From a candidate division CPR2 bacterium GW2011_GWC2_39_10 (lineage in GTDB: Bacteria; Patescibacteriota; CPR2): a stretch of DNA of 43,763 nucleotides. The stretch lies in assembly GCA_000993275.1 (NCBI GenBank), contig LBVV01000017.1, positions 1 through 43,763 of the forward strand, in the 5' to 3' direction. The position numbers and the translations under genes are program-made. A model generated the notes under the pieces. The model saw nothing but the letters and a program-made list of their open reading frames with translations. It was not told the origin of the DNA and did no database searches. Position 1 is the stretch's first letter, and each line of letters starts with the position of its first letter. This document shows, one piece after another, positions 1 to 6,643 of this stretch.

Positions 1-5
1 CTTTG

Positions 6-99
6 GGCATAATGGACTTACAGAAGATCATCTCTTCCAATTTATTTATTGGAAGGCATATTTTGACCTAAAGTAGCAACACTTTTTAAGCATTATGCC
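6..99. repeat. Inverted repeat with inner hairpin
   Basis: A 9-bp perfect inverted repeat (GGCATAATG at 6-14, CATTATGCC at 91-99) encloses a second hairpin with arms 34-41 and 48-55 (CTTCCAAT/ATTGGAAG, 6-nt loop). No gene is visible in 1-496. The structure could be a small non-autonomous element or the 3' end of a transcript entering from outside the window. Confidence 0.4.
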
Positions 100-173
100 T
101 GGAATGACACTGTAGTTACATAGAAATTTTACATAAAAATAGGGGTCTAGTGAGTAGATACATCTAAAAATCC

Positions 174-240
174 CTTAATCAACTAAACTTTGTCATTCCT
201 GCATAGGCAGGAATCCATGAAGTCTTGTGGGTTGATTAGG
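174..240. repeat. Small element with CATTCC/GGAATCC hairpin core
   Basis: The ends TAATCAAC (176-183) and GTTGATTA (231-238) are inverted. They enclose a hairpin with 8-bp arms (ATTCCTGC/GCAGGAAT). The same CATTCC...GGAATCC core occurs inside the elements at 4939-5127 and 17447-17572 and again near 31390. The following bases to about 296 contain a further GATCTCC/GGAG palindrome. This is probably a decayed miniature element. Confidence 0.4.
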
Positions 241-326
241 CATCTGGATCTCCGTTCTCCGATCGGAGTCGAGGACAAGCTTTACGGGGATGACGGAAAA
301 ATTGAGGGTGGCTCAGATTAAAAAAA

Positions 327-447
327 GTAACTACTCACAACCCTGCGTCTTTGCGAGTGAAACGAAGCAATCTTCTCTGCTTGAAACAGATTGCCGCACT
401 CTCCGGCGGCTGCCGGATCGTTCGCAAAGACGACTGTGAGCAGTTAC
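327..447. mobile_element. MITE, GTAACTGCTCAC family, copy A
   Basis: The left end GTAACTACTCACAACCC and right end (read inward) GTAACTGCTCACAG form terminal inverted repeats of a 121-bp element with no ORF. It is bordered on both sides by TAAAAAAA (319-326 and 448-455), a perfect 8-bp target duplication. The interior (GCGAGTGAAACGAAGCAATC ... GATTGCCGCACTC) is shared with copies at 6522 and 29499. The target is the T-tract side of the terminator of the gene at 497-889. GTAA ends with 8-bp duplications are typical of the IS66 family, so IS66-type mobilisation is inferred. Confidence 0.85.
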
Positions 448-448
448 T

Positions 449-474
449 AAAAAAAGTCTCATAAAATGAGGCTT
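449..474 (-). terminator. Intrinsic terminator of the 497-889 gene
   Basis: Arms at 455-462 and 466-473 (AGTCTCAT/ATGAGGCT, one G-U pair) form a hairpin followed on the minus strand by seven T. It lies just after the stop codon of the minus-strand gene. The adjacent MITE target duplication overlaps the T-tract. Confidence 0.7.
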
Positions 475-496
475 TATGTTGTTGTGGTGGTTTTAA

Positions 497-889
497 TTAA
501 AACTGAATGATTATCTTCTTTTTTGGTTTTTCGGTTAATTGGACGTTGTAGGTTGATATTGTATGATCGGACGCCGTAATGGGGCGCAAATCTTCCCGGT
601 CTAGAACGAGGGGAGAAATTTTTATTTCTGCTTGTTTTGGTACAAGCTGCTTAACAAATAAATTAAACATTAGAGCAAAACCGATGCTTGCCATAAGGAT
701 AAAGAAGTTTATAACTAAAAGAAATGTGCTATTGTCAATTGATGCCGGATCAATACTGGCGGCGTTAGCCAGAAAATTTTGAGTTAAGGGGAAGGCAACA
801 AAATATGTTAAAGCCAAAAGAAGATGAAAAGAAGAAACCAAAAAAAATCCTTTGAAAAACTTTCTAAAAACCATTTTGTAATATGTCAT
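497..889 (-). CDS. Small membrane protein, two TM segments
   Basis: This 130-residue protein has two hydrophobic segments (about residues 12-38 and 55-80) separated by a short polar loop (about 39-54). A hydrophilic C-terminal tail ends in a basic stretch (EKPKKKIIIQF). No family is recognised. The start is supported by an AGAGG Shine-Dalgarno 5 nt before ATG. The gene is monocistronic: it has its own promoter-like sequence (967-994), a terminator-like hairpin in its leader (900-930) and a terminator after its stop. Its likely location is the cytoplasmic membrane with a soluble C-terminal tail. Function unknown. Confidence 0.75.
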   Translation of the reverse strand: MTYYKMVFRKFFKGFFLVSSFHLLLALTYFVAFPLTQNFLANAASIDPASIDNSTFLLVINFFILMASIGFALMFNLFVKQLVPKQAEIKISPLVLDREDLRPITASDHTISTYNVQLTEKPKKKIIIQF

Positions 890-899
890 GTTACCTCTT

Positions 900-930
900 A
901 AAAAAGACCCGATGGCCGGCCCCGGGTCTT
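900..930 (-). terminator. Terminator-like hairpin in leader (possible attenuator)
   Basis: Arms 905-911 and 923-929 (AGACCCG/CGGGTCT) are followed on the minus strand by a run of T, then within a few bases by the AGAGG ribosome site of the 497-889 gene. No promoter fits between hairpin and start codon. The upstream leader contains GGCCCC (944-949 on the minus strand), which can pair with GGGGCC in the hairpin (918-923) as a possible antiterminator. Confidence 0.5.
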
Positions 931-966
931 GTTATAAATTTTGGGGGCCTTTGCAAACTTAATCTA

Positions 967-994
967 ATTTTAAACCAAGCGGTAACAAAGTCAA
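967..994 (-). promoter_or_regulatory. Sigma70-type promoter for the 497-889 gene
   Basis: On the minus strand, TTGACT (994-989), a 16-nt spacer and TAAAAT (972-967). Transcription would start near 960 and pass through the terminator-like hairpin before the start codon at 889. Confidence 0.55.
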
Positions 995-1111
995 TTCATT
1001 ATTTAAAAAATAAAATGCCTATACGAGGCGAAAAAAGAAAATTAAGTAATGATAAGCTGGTAGTATGAAAAATAAGCTATTGTGTATAAATTGGATGTCA
1101 AGAGGAAAAGC

Positions 1112-1279
1112 ACAAAAAATAAACAAAAAACAATAAGCAACTAAAAAATTTTAGAATTAAGAATAACGAATTATGAATTAAGTATAAGAATATAGAATAA
1201 GGAATAAAGCAAAAGAAAACTATATTCTAATATTCTATATTCCCATTCTTGGGGCTTTATACTTGATTCTTTATTCTTC
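1112..1279. repeat. Phase-locked degenerate heptamer array (24 units)
   Basis: The spacer after the Clp-like gene reads as 24 consecutive 7-bp units without losing phase. The first units are ACAAAAA/ATAAACA-like. A block of GAATTAA, GAATAAC, GAATTAT, GAATTAA follows, and then the opposed orientation (ATTCTAA, TATTCTA, TATTCCC, ATTCTTG, ATTCTTT). The array runs into the last codons of the Clp-like gene. The two arms are roughly reverse complements, so the array can fold into a long imperfect hairpin. Similar arrays lie at 14069, 31219 and 42955. Confidence 0.6.
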
Positions 1280-3748
1280 AATATCTCCCACATCAAACAC
1301 TATCGGCGTATCTTTGTCTTCTTCGTCTCCTAGAACTTTTTTGGCAATAAAGTTTTCCAATTGTTCTTGCATTACTCGGCGCATTTCTCTGGCGCCAAAT
1401 TGGGGGTTAAAACCGAGGGAGGCCAATTTTGTAACCGCTTGACTTGTAACTTCCAGCTTTCTATCTCTTTCGGTTAGCAGCTTTTTTTGGATTTCCTTAA
1501 TCATTAACTCGGCTATTTCTCTTATTTGAAACTCACTAAGAGGATCAAAGGTGATCATGCTATCAAAACGGTTAACAAACTCGGGCCTGAAGATGCCGTC
1601 TCTTAGCAGTTTGTCCAGCAAAATTTTAGCAAATTCTTTGTTAGAAGAGTTGCCCTCAGCTGCTCTTTCTCTAATTATTTCCGAGCCGGCATTTGAGGTG
1701 GCAATAATTATTGTATGAGTAAAATCAATGGTGCGTTCTAAGTTATCTGTAATTCGGCCGTCATCTAAAATTTGCAAAAATAAGTTTAAAATATCCGGAC
1801 TTGCTTTTTCTATTTCATCTAAGAGAACCAGGGAAAACGGTTTTTCTCGAATCGGTTTTGTTAAATAGCCGCCGGCATCATTATCGTTTCCGAGAAGCTT
1901 ATAGATGGCGTCGTCATTTTGATATTCGGACATATCAAGCCGGACCATATTTTGTTCGCTTCCAAAGTAACTTTCGGCTAGTGCTTTTGATAATTCCGTT
2001 TTACCTACCCCCGTAGGGCCTAGAAACAAAAATGAGGCAACGGGTCTTTTACCGCTTTCCAGACCTGCCCGTGCCCTTCGCATGGCGTTAGCTACGGCTT
2101 TTACGGCATCATCTTGGCCAACCACCCTTTGATGAAGGAAATTTTCCAAATTAAGCAGAACGTCCTTTTCATTTCCGGAGGCTTCCTGAACCGGAATGTT
2201 GGTATTTTGGGAAATTGTTTTTTGAATTATTTCCGGCGATAAAACTTTTAGTCCCATATTCTGCGCTTTGATGCAGGATTCTTCTAAAAGATCAATTGCT
2301 TTTGCCGGAAAAGCTTTGTAGGGAATATATTTCTTGGCATCCCTGTAGGCTTCTTTTAGGCTTTGGTAGGTGACGGTAATTTTGTATTTGTATTCAAACT
2401 GAAAACTCAAGTCTTGCAATATGCGAAGCGTTACATTTTCATCGCCCTCCGGAATAACAAGCTTGTTAAAATAATTATTAATTTTGGAGTTAGCGCAAAT
2501 TTTGTGCCATTTTTCCGGCGTGGTTGCCCCAATAAGTTGCAGGGCGCCGCTTTCTAAGTACGGAATTAAAACCTGGGCCGCATTAACCGAACCCTGACCT
2601 TCTTCCAATAAAAGAGCATCTATGTCGTCTATAAATAGGATGATGTTTCCTGCCCTGCAAGCGTCATCTAAAATGCTCTTAAATCTTAGTTCAACTTCAC
2701 CTTCTTTTTGACTTGCACCGGCCAGAAGAGCGCCCGTTTCCAGTTCCAAAATTCTTCTATACCTAAGGCTTGGCATAACTTTTCCGTAAAGTACCTGTTT
2801 TGCAAATTCCCGAACCAAGGACTTTTTCCCTACGCCCGCCTCCCCAACCATAATAAGATGGCTGTGATTTTTTGTAAGAATTGTTTGCATGGTATCAACT
2901 AATTCCATTCTGGAAATGACGGAGTAGCGGGCCAGTCCTTTGGCAATTATTTCTGTCATGTCTTTGGCATAAATGTCAAGATTTTGAGTGTAGCCCGCCG
3001 ACCAGCTTTTGCCGATGCCGCCGGTAGAAATCCAATGGTCGGGGTCTAAAAAGTGACGCTTTTTTTGTTCCTCGTCCCAGATTGTTTTTTCCCAGAAAAC
3101 AAGGTTGTAAACGTCATCTTCTTTTAAATTTCGATCGGCAAAAAACCTTCGCAAGTTGTTGGAGGTTTCGTAAAATCCCCAAAATAAATCGCTTGATCCA
3201 ATTAGTTTTTGCTCGAAACCGCCGGCCATTTTTGCTGACGAAAGAAAAACTTGGTCAATTGTAGTTGCCGTACTTACTCCAACCAATTCCTGAAGACTAA
3301 TCCCTGCCTTATAAAAAATGAACCTGACTTGACTGGTTTTGGAGAGGGCAATAAAAAATGAATCAGGATCGGAGAGATAAGCAGGTTTAAAAATTCGGCA
3401 AGTGTCGTAATCAAGAAGAGAACCAATTTCCGTCTGATTACCACTTTGTATATTCGATAATGTATTATTTATACTAACCACGGGAACATAGTTTTTTATT
3501 TTAAAGATATGATAAAGTTTTGCGTTTACAAAAAATAAATTTAGCGCCATGAGGTTAAAAAGCGCAAAGTAAATAGTAGGACTAAAGTGCAAGAAAAAAC
3601 TTGTCAAAAAAGTTATAAGCGTAACTAGTGTTAAGGGGAAAGCTAATGCATTTAGAATCTTCAAATTTAATATTCGATCTAGCTTGGCTAAAAAGAAATT
3701 AATGTTGGACGTATTAACTGTAACTTTGGTTCCAATCTGGCTGCTCAT
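1271..3748 (-). CDS. Membrane-anchored Clp-family AAA+ ATPase
   Basis: A two-AAA-domain HSP100 protein of 825 residues. The N terminus has two TM segments (about 31-52 and 55-76), then a region resembling a Clp N-domain and a GKSWSAGYTQNLD motif (about 246-258). AAA1 has a modified Walker A (GEAGVGKKS, 302-310) and Walker B (ILFIDDID, 370-377), but the position of the usual Arg fingers reads NNYFNK. AAA2 is canonical: GPTGVGKT (577-584), LVLLDE (640-645), TSNAG (684-688), NR (726-727). No M-domain is seen and no I/L-G-F ClpP-docking loop follows TSNAG. The ATG at 3748 overlaps the upstream stop as ATGA and has a GAGG site; longer in-frame starts lie inside the upstream gene. It probably unfolds or disaggregates proteins at the membrane. 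Confidence 0.9.
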   Translation of the reverse strand: MSSQIGTKVTVNTSNINFFLAKLDRILNLKILNALAFPLTLVTLITFLTSFFLHFSPTIYFALFNLMALNLFFVNAKLYHIFKIKNYVPVVSINNTLSNIQSGNQTEIGSLLDYDTCRIFKPAYLSDPDSFFIALSKTSQVRFIFYKAGISLQELVGVSTATTIDQVFLSSAKMAGGFEQKLIGSSDLFWGFYETSNNLRRFFADRNLKEDDVYNLVFWEKTIWDEEQKKRHFLDPDHWISTGGIGKSWSAGYTQNLDIYAKDMTEIIAKGLARYSVISRMELVDTMQTILTKNHSHLIMVGEAGVGKKSLVREFAKQVLYGKVMPSLRYRRILELETGALLAGASQKEGEVELRFKSILDDACRAGNIILFIDDIDALLLEEGQGSVNAAQVLIPYLESGALQLIGATTPEKWHKICANSKINNYFNKLVIPEGDENVTLRILQDLSFQFEYKYKITVTYQSLKEAYRDAKKYIPYKAFPAKAIDLLEESCIKAQNMGLKVLSPEIIQKTISQNTNIPVQEASGNEKDVLLNLENFLHQRVVGQDDAVKAVANAMRRARAGLESGKRPVASFLFLGPTGVGKTELSKALAESYFGSEQNMVRLDMSEYQNDDAIYKLLGNDNDAGGYLTKPIREKPFSLVLLDEIEKASPDILNLFLQILDDGRITDNLERTIDFTHTIIIATSNAGSEIIRERAAEGNSSNKEFAKILLDKLLRDGIFRPEFVNRFDSMITFDPLSEFQIREIAELMIKEIQKKLLTERDRKLEVTSQAVTKLASLGFNPQFGAREMRRVMQEQLENFIAKKVLGDEEDKDTPIVFDVGDIEE

Positions 3749-4134
3749 AGAAACCTCAAAGAATAAAGGCTCAGTATTAAAGGAAGGAAAGGGAAGATAA
3801 CCCATAAACAAACAGCAATAAGCCACAAAACCAAAAAGCCGAAAACAACTATTAAGGCCGCAATTAAAAGGCCAATACGCATCATAAAACCAACCAGCCG
3901 GGAAATAGCGTTAAAGGTGAATGCATCCCAACGGTCTTTTGGAGTACCCGATGCCGATTGTGCTTCAATGCGGCGCCATGGCGAAAACAAGGTGCGCATT
4001 ATTTGTCCCAAAGAAAAATTTGCTAAAATATTTCTTAAAATTAGCCTGGAAAGAGTAAAAAATTGTTTTGGAAATTCAATATACCACCAAACTAAAAACG
4101 ACAAAATAACTGTTTTTGTAAGTAATCCCTCCAT
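3745..4134 (-). CDS. Membrane protein coupled to Clp-like ATPase
   Basis: This 129-residue protein has a hydrophobic N terminus and one or two strong C-terminal TM segments (about 82-127). Between them is a basic loop with an SPWRR motif (about 51-55). No named family is recognised. Its stop overlaps the start of the Clp-like gene (ATGA), so the two are translationally coupled and probably act together at the membrane; this protein may be an adaptor or assembly partner of the ATPase. The start codon lies exactly 6 nt after TAAAAT (4146-4141 on the minus strand) with no ribosome site, which suggests a leaderless mRNA. Confidence 0.8.
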   Translation of the reverse strand: MEGLLTKTVILSFLVWWYIEFPKQFFTLSRLILRNILANFSLGQIMRTLFSPWRRIEAQSASGTPKDRWDAFTFNAISRLVGFMMRIGLLIAALIVVFGFLVLWLIAVCLWVIFPFLPLILSLYSLRFL

Positions 4135-4140
4135 AAATCT

Positions 4141-4146
4141 ATTTTA
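4141..4146 (-). promoter_or_regulatory. -10 element for leaderless start at 4134
   Basis: TAAAAT on the minus strand, 6 nt before ATG, inside TGTTAAAATAGATTTATG. The same spacing occurs before the genes starting at 14244, 17000, 26195 and 29696. Confidence 0.55.
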
Positions 4147-4235
4147 ACACAAAAATAAAATTAAGGGTGGAAAGATAAAAAAGAATTAGTCTTTTGTCTC
4201 TTAAAAAAAACTTTTAAAATACTATGCTTGTTTTA

Positions 4236-4388
4236 ATGCCAAAAGATATTGCTAAAAAAATAAGAAAATCCGGGCACAAAATCGGGCAAAAAATTAAAAA
4301 GCCGACGCTCGTCGGCTTTGATGAATTTGCTAAATTGACTAAAAAAAGTTGGCAGAAGCTTAAAGAAATCACCAGAACTAAGAAATAA
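4236..4388 (+). CDS. Small basic protein, 50 residues
   Basis: A short ORF reading MPKDIAKKIRKSGHK... and ending ...TRTKK, rich in Lys and with amphipathic helical spacing. An in-frame ATG at 4224 would add four residues. A TAAAAT hexamer at 4215-4220 fits transcription starting near 4227, which favours the ATG at 4236. The ORF ends one base before the stop of the convergent gene at 4389. It contains an internal hairpin (AAAGCCGAC/GTCGGCTTT, about 4298-4319). No family is recognised; a nucleic-acid-binding role is possible from its charge alone. Confidence 0.5.
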   Translation: MPKDIAKKIRKSGHKIGQKIKKPTLVGFDEFAKLTKKSWQKLKEITRTKK

Positions 4389-4880
4389 TTATTTTTTCTT
4401 TAGCTTTATTTTTAAATCGACCGGAAGCAAGAATAAAAGTCCGCCAATAGTAAGGATAAATATGGCAAGTGACGGCAAGCCAAGACCAAAAACGATAGCC
4501 GTATCCATGGCGCTTTCTGCGCCTAGAGCTTTTATGGGCCACAACATGAATAAAAGCAGGGTACATAAACTTAGGATAAATTGTTCCGCATTGATTTTAA
4601 TTTTTAGGTGCTTTAGTAAATTTATGTTTAAAACATAAAGGGTTAGAATAAACAAAGAGAACTTAATGAGTGAAAATGCGAACAATTCGGTTGTTGATCC
4701 TCTTGCATACATTTCGGTTGCGGTTAGCGTCTGGCTGTAATAGATGCTGGACATGAAAACAACACACATAGTTGCCAAAACTTCGGCAAATATTATAAAA
4801 ATCATGTTTAACAGGACAAATTGTAGGGTTGGTTCCATACGCTTCAGTTCCTGTATCTGTTTTTCGTTTTTATAAGACAT
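4389..4880 (-). CDS. Integral membrane protein, four TM segments
   Basis: A 163-residue protein with four hydrophobic helices (roughly 20-46, 67-90, 100-117 and 127-152) and a basic end (DLKIKLKKK). The ATG at 4880 was chosen because GGAGG (4886-4890) sits 5 nt upstream; the in-frame GTG at 4886 lies inside that ribosome site. No family is recognised. It is convergent with the small ORF at 4236. A MITE has inserted in its upstream region (4939-5127). Confidence 0.75.
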   Translation of the reverse strand: MSYKNEKQIQELKRMEPTLQFVLLNMIFIIFAEVLATMCVVFMSSIYYSQTLTATEMYARGSTTELFAFSLIKFSLFILTLYVLNINLLKHLKIKINAEQFILSLCTLLLFMLWPIKALGAESAMDTAIVFGLGLPSLAIFILTIGGLLFLLPVDLKIKLKKK

Positions 4881-4938
4881 AAACACCTCCTCATTAATAT
4901 GATCCTCTTTTACCGCTAAAAAATCAAGGGTTAAAAAA

Positions 4939-5127
4939 GTAACTGCTCACAACCCCCCCTTTTTTTGTCATTCCAGACCCGCCTTGATGAGCAAAGCGAG
5001 GCAGGCTTGAACTGGAATCCAGAAAGCTCGATATTCAACCGGACAAGTGGATCCCAAATCAAGTTTGGGATGACATGGATAAGTTAATACAATTTGAACT
5101 TAAAATACAGGGGTTGTGAGTAGTGAC
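4939..5127. mobile_element. MITE, GTAACTGCTCAC family, copy B
   Basis: A 189-bp element with ends GTAACTGCTCACAACCCC and, read inward from the right, GTCACTACTCACAACCCC. It is flanked by TTAAAAAA on both sides (4931-4938 and 5128-5135), a perfect 8-bp target duplication. The interior differs from copies A, C and D: it carries the GTCATTCCAG ... CTGGAATCC type core and ends in a TGGGATGACA motif. No ORF. It lies next to the terminator at 5143-5171. Confidence 0.85.
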
Positions 5128-5142
5128 TTAAAAAAGTAAATT

Positions 5143-5171
5143 AAAAAGAGCTACCTTGGGCAGCTCTTTTT
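5143..5171. terminator. Bidirectional intrinsic terminator
   Basis: AAAAAGAGCT (5143-5152) and AGCTCTTTTT (5162-5171) form a 10-bp stem with a 9-nt loop and T-runs on both strands. It lies directly after the stop of the minus-strand gene at 5182. Confidence 0.8.
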
Positions 5172-5181
5172 AAATGATAAC

Positions 5182-6102
5182 CTATACTTCCGGAGTGGGA
5201 GTAGCTGTTGGGGTTGCTTCAGGTGAAGTTTCCGGAGTTACGGAAGGTGTTAGGGTTGGGTTGTTGGCGGTTTTTAGGGCAACTATAATTTTGTGTAATT
5301 CGGTTGAAGCTGCCTTCAAGGATTCTCTTGCCTTTTGTAAATCCGCTTTTCCCTCTTCTCTTAGAACCTTGGCCTGTTCCGGATCACTGGCAGAAATTGA
5401 TTTGAATATTTCTTTGGCTTGCGCTGCATAGCTTTTTGCTTCGGCAATTTTTTCGTTAAACGTTGCAAGGCTTGCTTCTATTGCGTCCACATCCGCACCA
5501 TCAGCTTTTGCTTTTGCGAGTAAACGTTCAATCTTTTTTTCTAAATTTTCCAGTCTATTAGTAACACCCTGAATTCTTGCCACGGCCATTATCCCGATTT
5601 GTTTCGGTTTCATAACGGTAATAATTTTATAATCGTATAGTTTTTTAACCAGGGGTTTTATGGTGGTTAAATCAGTCGCGGCTTGTATCTCGGTGTTTAG
5701 ATCGGTTAACGCAGTGATTTGCGTATTAATCCCGTCTTTAATTGTTGCTTTGTCGGCGTCGGAAAGTCTAGTGTTGGCATCGACATTTTCAATTAACTGG
5801 TTTAAAACGTCTATTCTATGATCGGTTGCTTTCTGGGCGGCTTTTTTTAAGGATTCTATTTTTTTTGTCTGCCCTGTAGCTGTCCTATATTCCTTAAATG
5901 CATCTTCAGTATCTTTCTTGAAAGTGGCATCATCGATCCTTGGCATCGGAGGCACGGGCGTAATTGTTGTTCTTCGTACTGTTGGGGTGGGAGTAGTTGT
6001 TACAACTCTTTTTAACGAAGAATCTCCGGGCGTGTTTGCCAATGTTGCAGTCGGTAGCGCTACTAGTACTATTAAGCTTGTTGAAATTAGATATTTTTTC
6101 AT
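5182..6102 (-). CDS. Secreted helical protein with Thr/Pro linkers
   Basis: This 306-residue protein starts with a signal peptide (MKKYLIST..., hydrophobic core to about residue 22). A TTTPTPTVRRTT linker and then a long helical, Lys/Glu/Ala-rich region (about 55-275) follow, with coiled-coil character around LENLEKKIERLLAKAKA. It ends in a Thr/Pro/Glu-rich tail. AGGAGG lies 5 nt before ATG. The gene follows the single-TM protein at 6113 with a 10-bp gap, so the two form an operon. Its likely location is outside the membrane. No enzymatic motif is visible; a structural or envelope role is inferred. Confidence 0.8.
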   Translation of the reverse strand: MKKYLISTSLIVLVALPTATLANTPGDSSLKRVVTTTPTPTVRRTTITPVPPMPRIDDATFKKDTEDAFKEYRTATGQTKKIESLKKAAQKATDHRIDVLNQLIENVDANTRLSDADKATIKDGINTQITALTDLNTEIQAATDLTTIKPLVKKLYDYKIITVMKPKQIGIMAVARIQGVTNRLENLEKKIERLLAKAKADGADVDAIEASLATFNEKIAEAKSYAAQAKEIFKSISASDPEQAKVLREEGKADLQKARESLKAASTELHKIIVALKTANNPTLTPSVTPETSPEATPTATPTPEV

Positions 6103-6112
6103 TCTATCCTCC

Positions 6113-6448
6113 TTATATTGCAGGAACCACGTCTGAAGTGGTATCGGTGTTAGTTATGTCTGTTAATTCTTTATCCAGGCCAATAATGTCTGCATTTAAA
6201 TCAGTTTCCGCTTTCTCCGTGTCCTTTAAATCGGTCGATGCCGAAGGCGTTGGAGTGACATTTGCTTTAGAAGCTGTCGGTGTGGGGCCAGATTTTGTTG
6301 ACTCGGAAAAACTGTAATATGTTATTCCGGCAATGCCCGAGGCAATTAAAATTGCCGCTACATAGGCTAGCCAAAATTTTTTAAAATGCTTTTCCTTTCC
6401 GTCCTTTACAGCCTTGCCAGCTTCGTTTTGGTCATTTTGGTCGTTCAT
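6113..6448 (-). CDS. Single-pass membrane-anchored protein
   Basis: A 111-residue protein with a charged N terminus (about 1-24), one TM segment (FWLAYVAAILIASGIAGITY, about 26-45) and a Thr/Pro/Ser-rich, then acidic, extracellular tail. GAGGG lies 5 nt before ATG. Its stop overlaps the region upstream of the secreted coiled-coil gene at 6102, so the two are co-transcribed and probably both belong to the envelope. No known family. Confidence 0.75.
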   Translation of the reverse strand: MNDQNDQNEAGKAVKDGKEKHFKKFWLAYVAAILIASGIAGITYYSFSESTKSGPTPTASKANVTPTPSASTDLKDTEKAETDLNADIIGLDKELTDITNTDTTSDVVPAI

Positions 6449-6521
6449 TTTTCCCTCTTTTAAATTAATTGTTAATCATATTTTAAACCTATGATTATTC
6501 CTTGTCAAACCACAAGCGCAG

Positions 6522-6643
6522 GTAACTGCTCAAAATCGTTATTGCGAACGATCCGGCAGCCGCCGGAGAGTGCGGCAATCTTGTTTCAAGCAGAGGAGAT
6601 TGCTTCGTTTCACTCGCAATGACGCAGGGTTGTGAGCAGTTAC
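6522..6643. mobile_element. MITE, GTAACTGCTCAC family, copy C
   Basis: A 122-bp element with ends GTAACTGCTCA and, read inward from the right, GTAACTGCTCACAACCCTGCG. The interior is that of copies A and D in inverse orientation. AAGCGCAG flanks both ends (6514-6521 and 6644-6651), a perfect 8-bp target duplication in a GC-containing target, so the match cannot be a low-complexity accident. The right end provides the TAA stop of the FAD oxidoreductase gene. Confidence 0.9.

Noticed and set aside
883-1068. 61-codon plus-strand ORF
   Set aside because: It runs antisense through the promoter, hairpin and ribosome site of the minus-strand gene, has no ribosome site of its own and has a composition unlike coding DNA.
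1112-1279. CRISPR array
   Set aside because: The units are 7 bp and degenerate with no spacers; no cas gene is present. The Cas4-like fold at 22-24 kb belongs to a helicase fusion.
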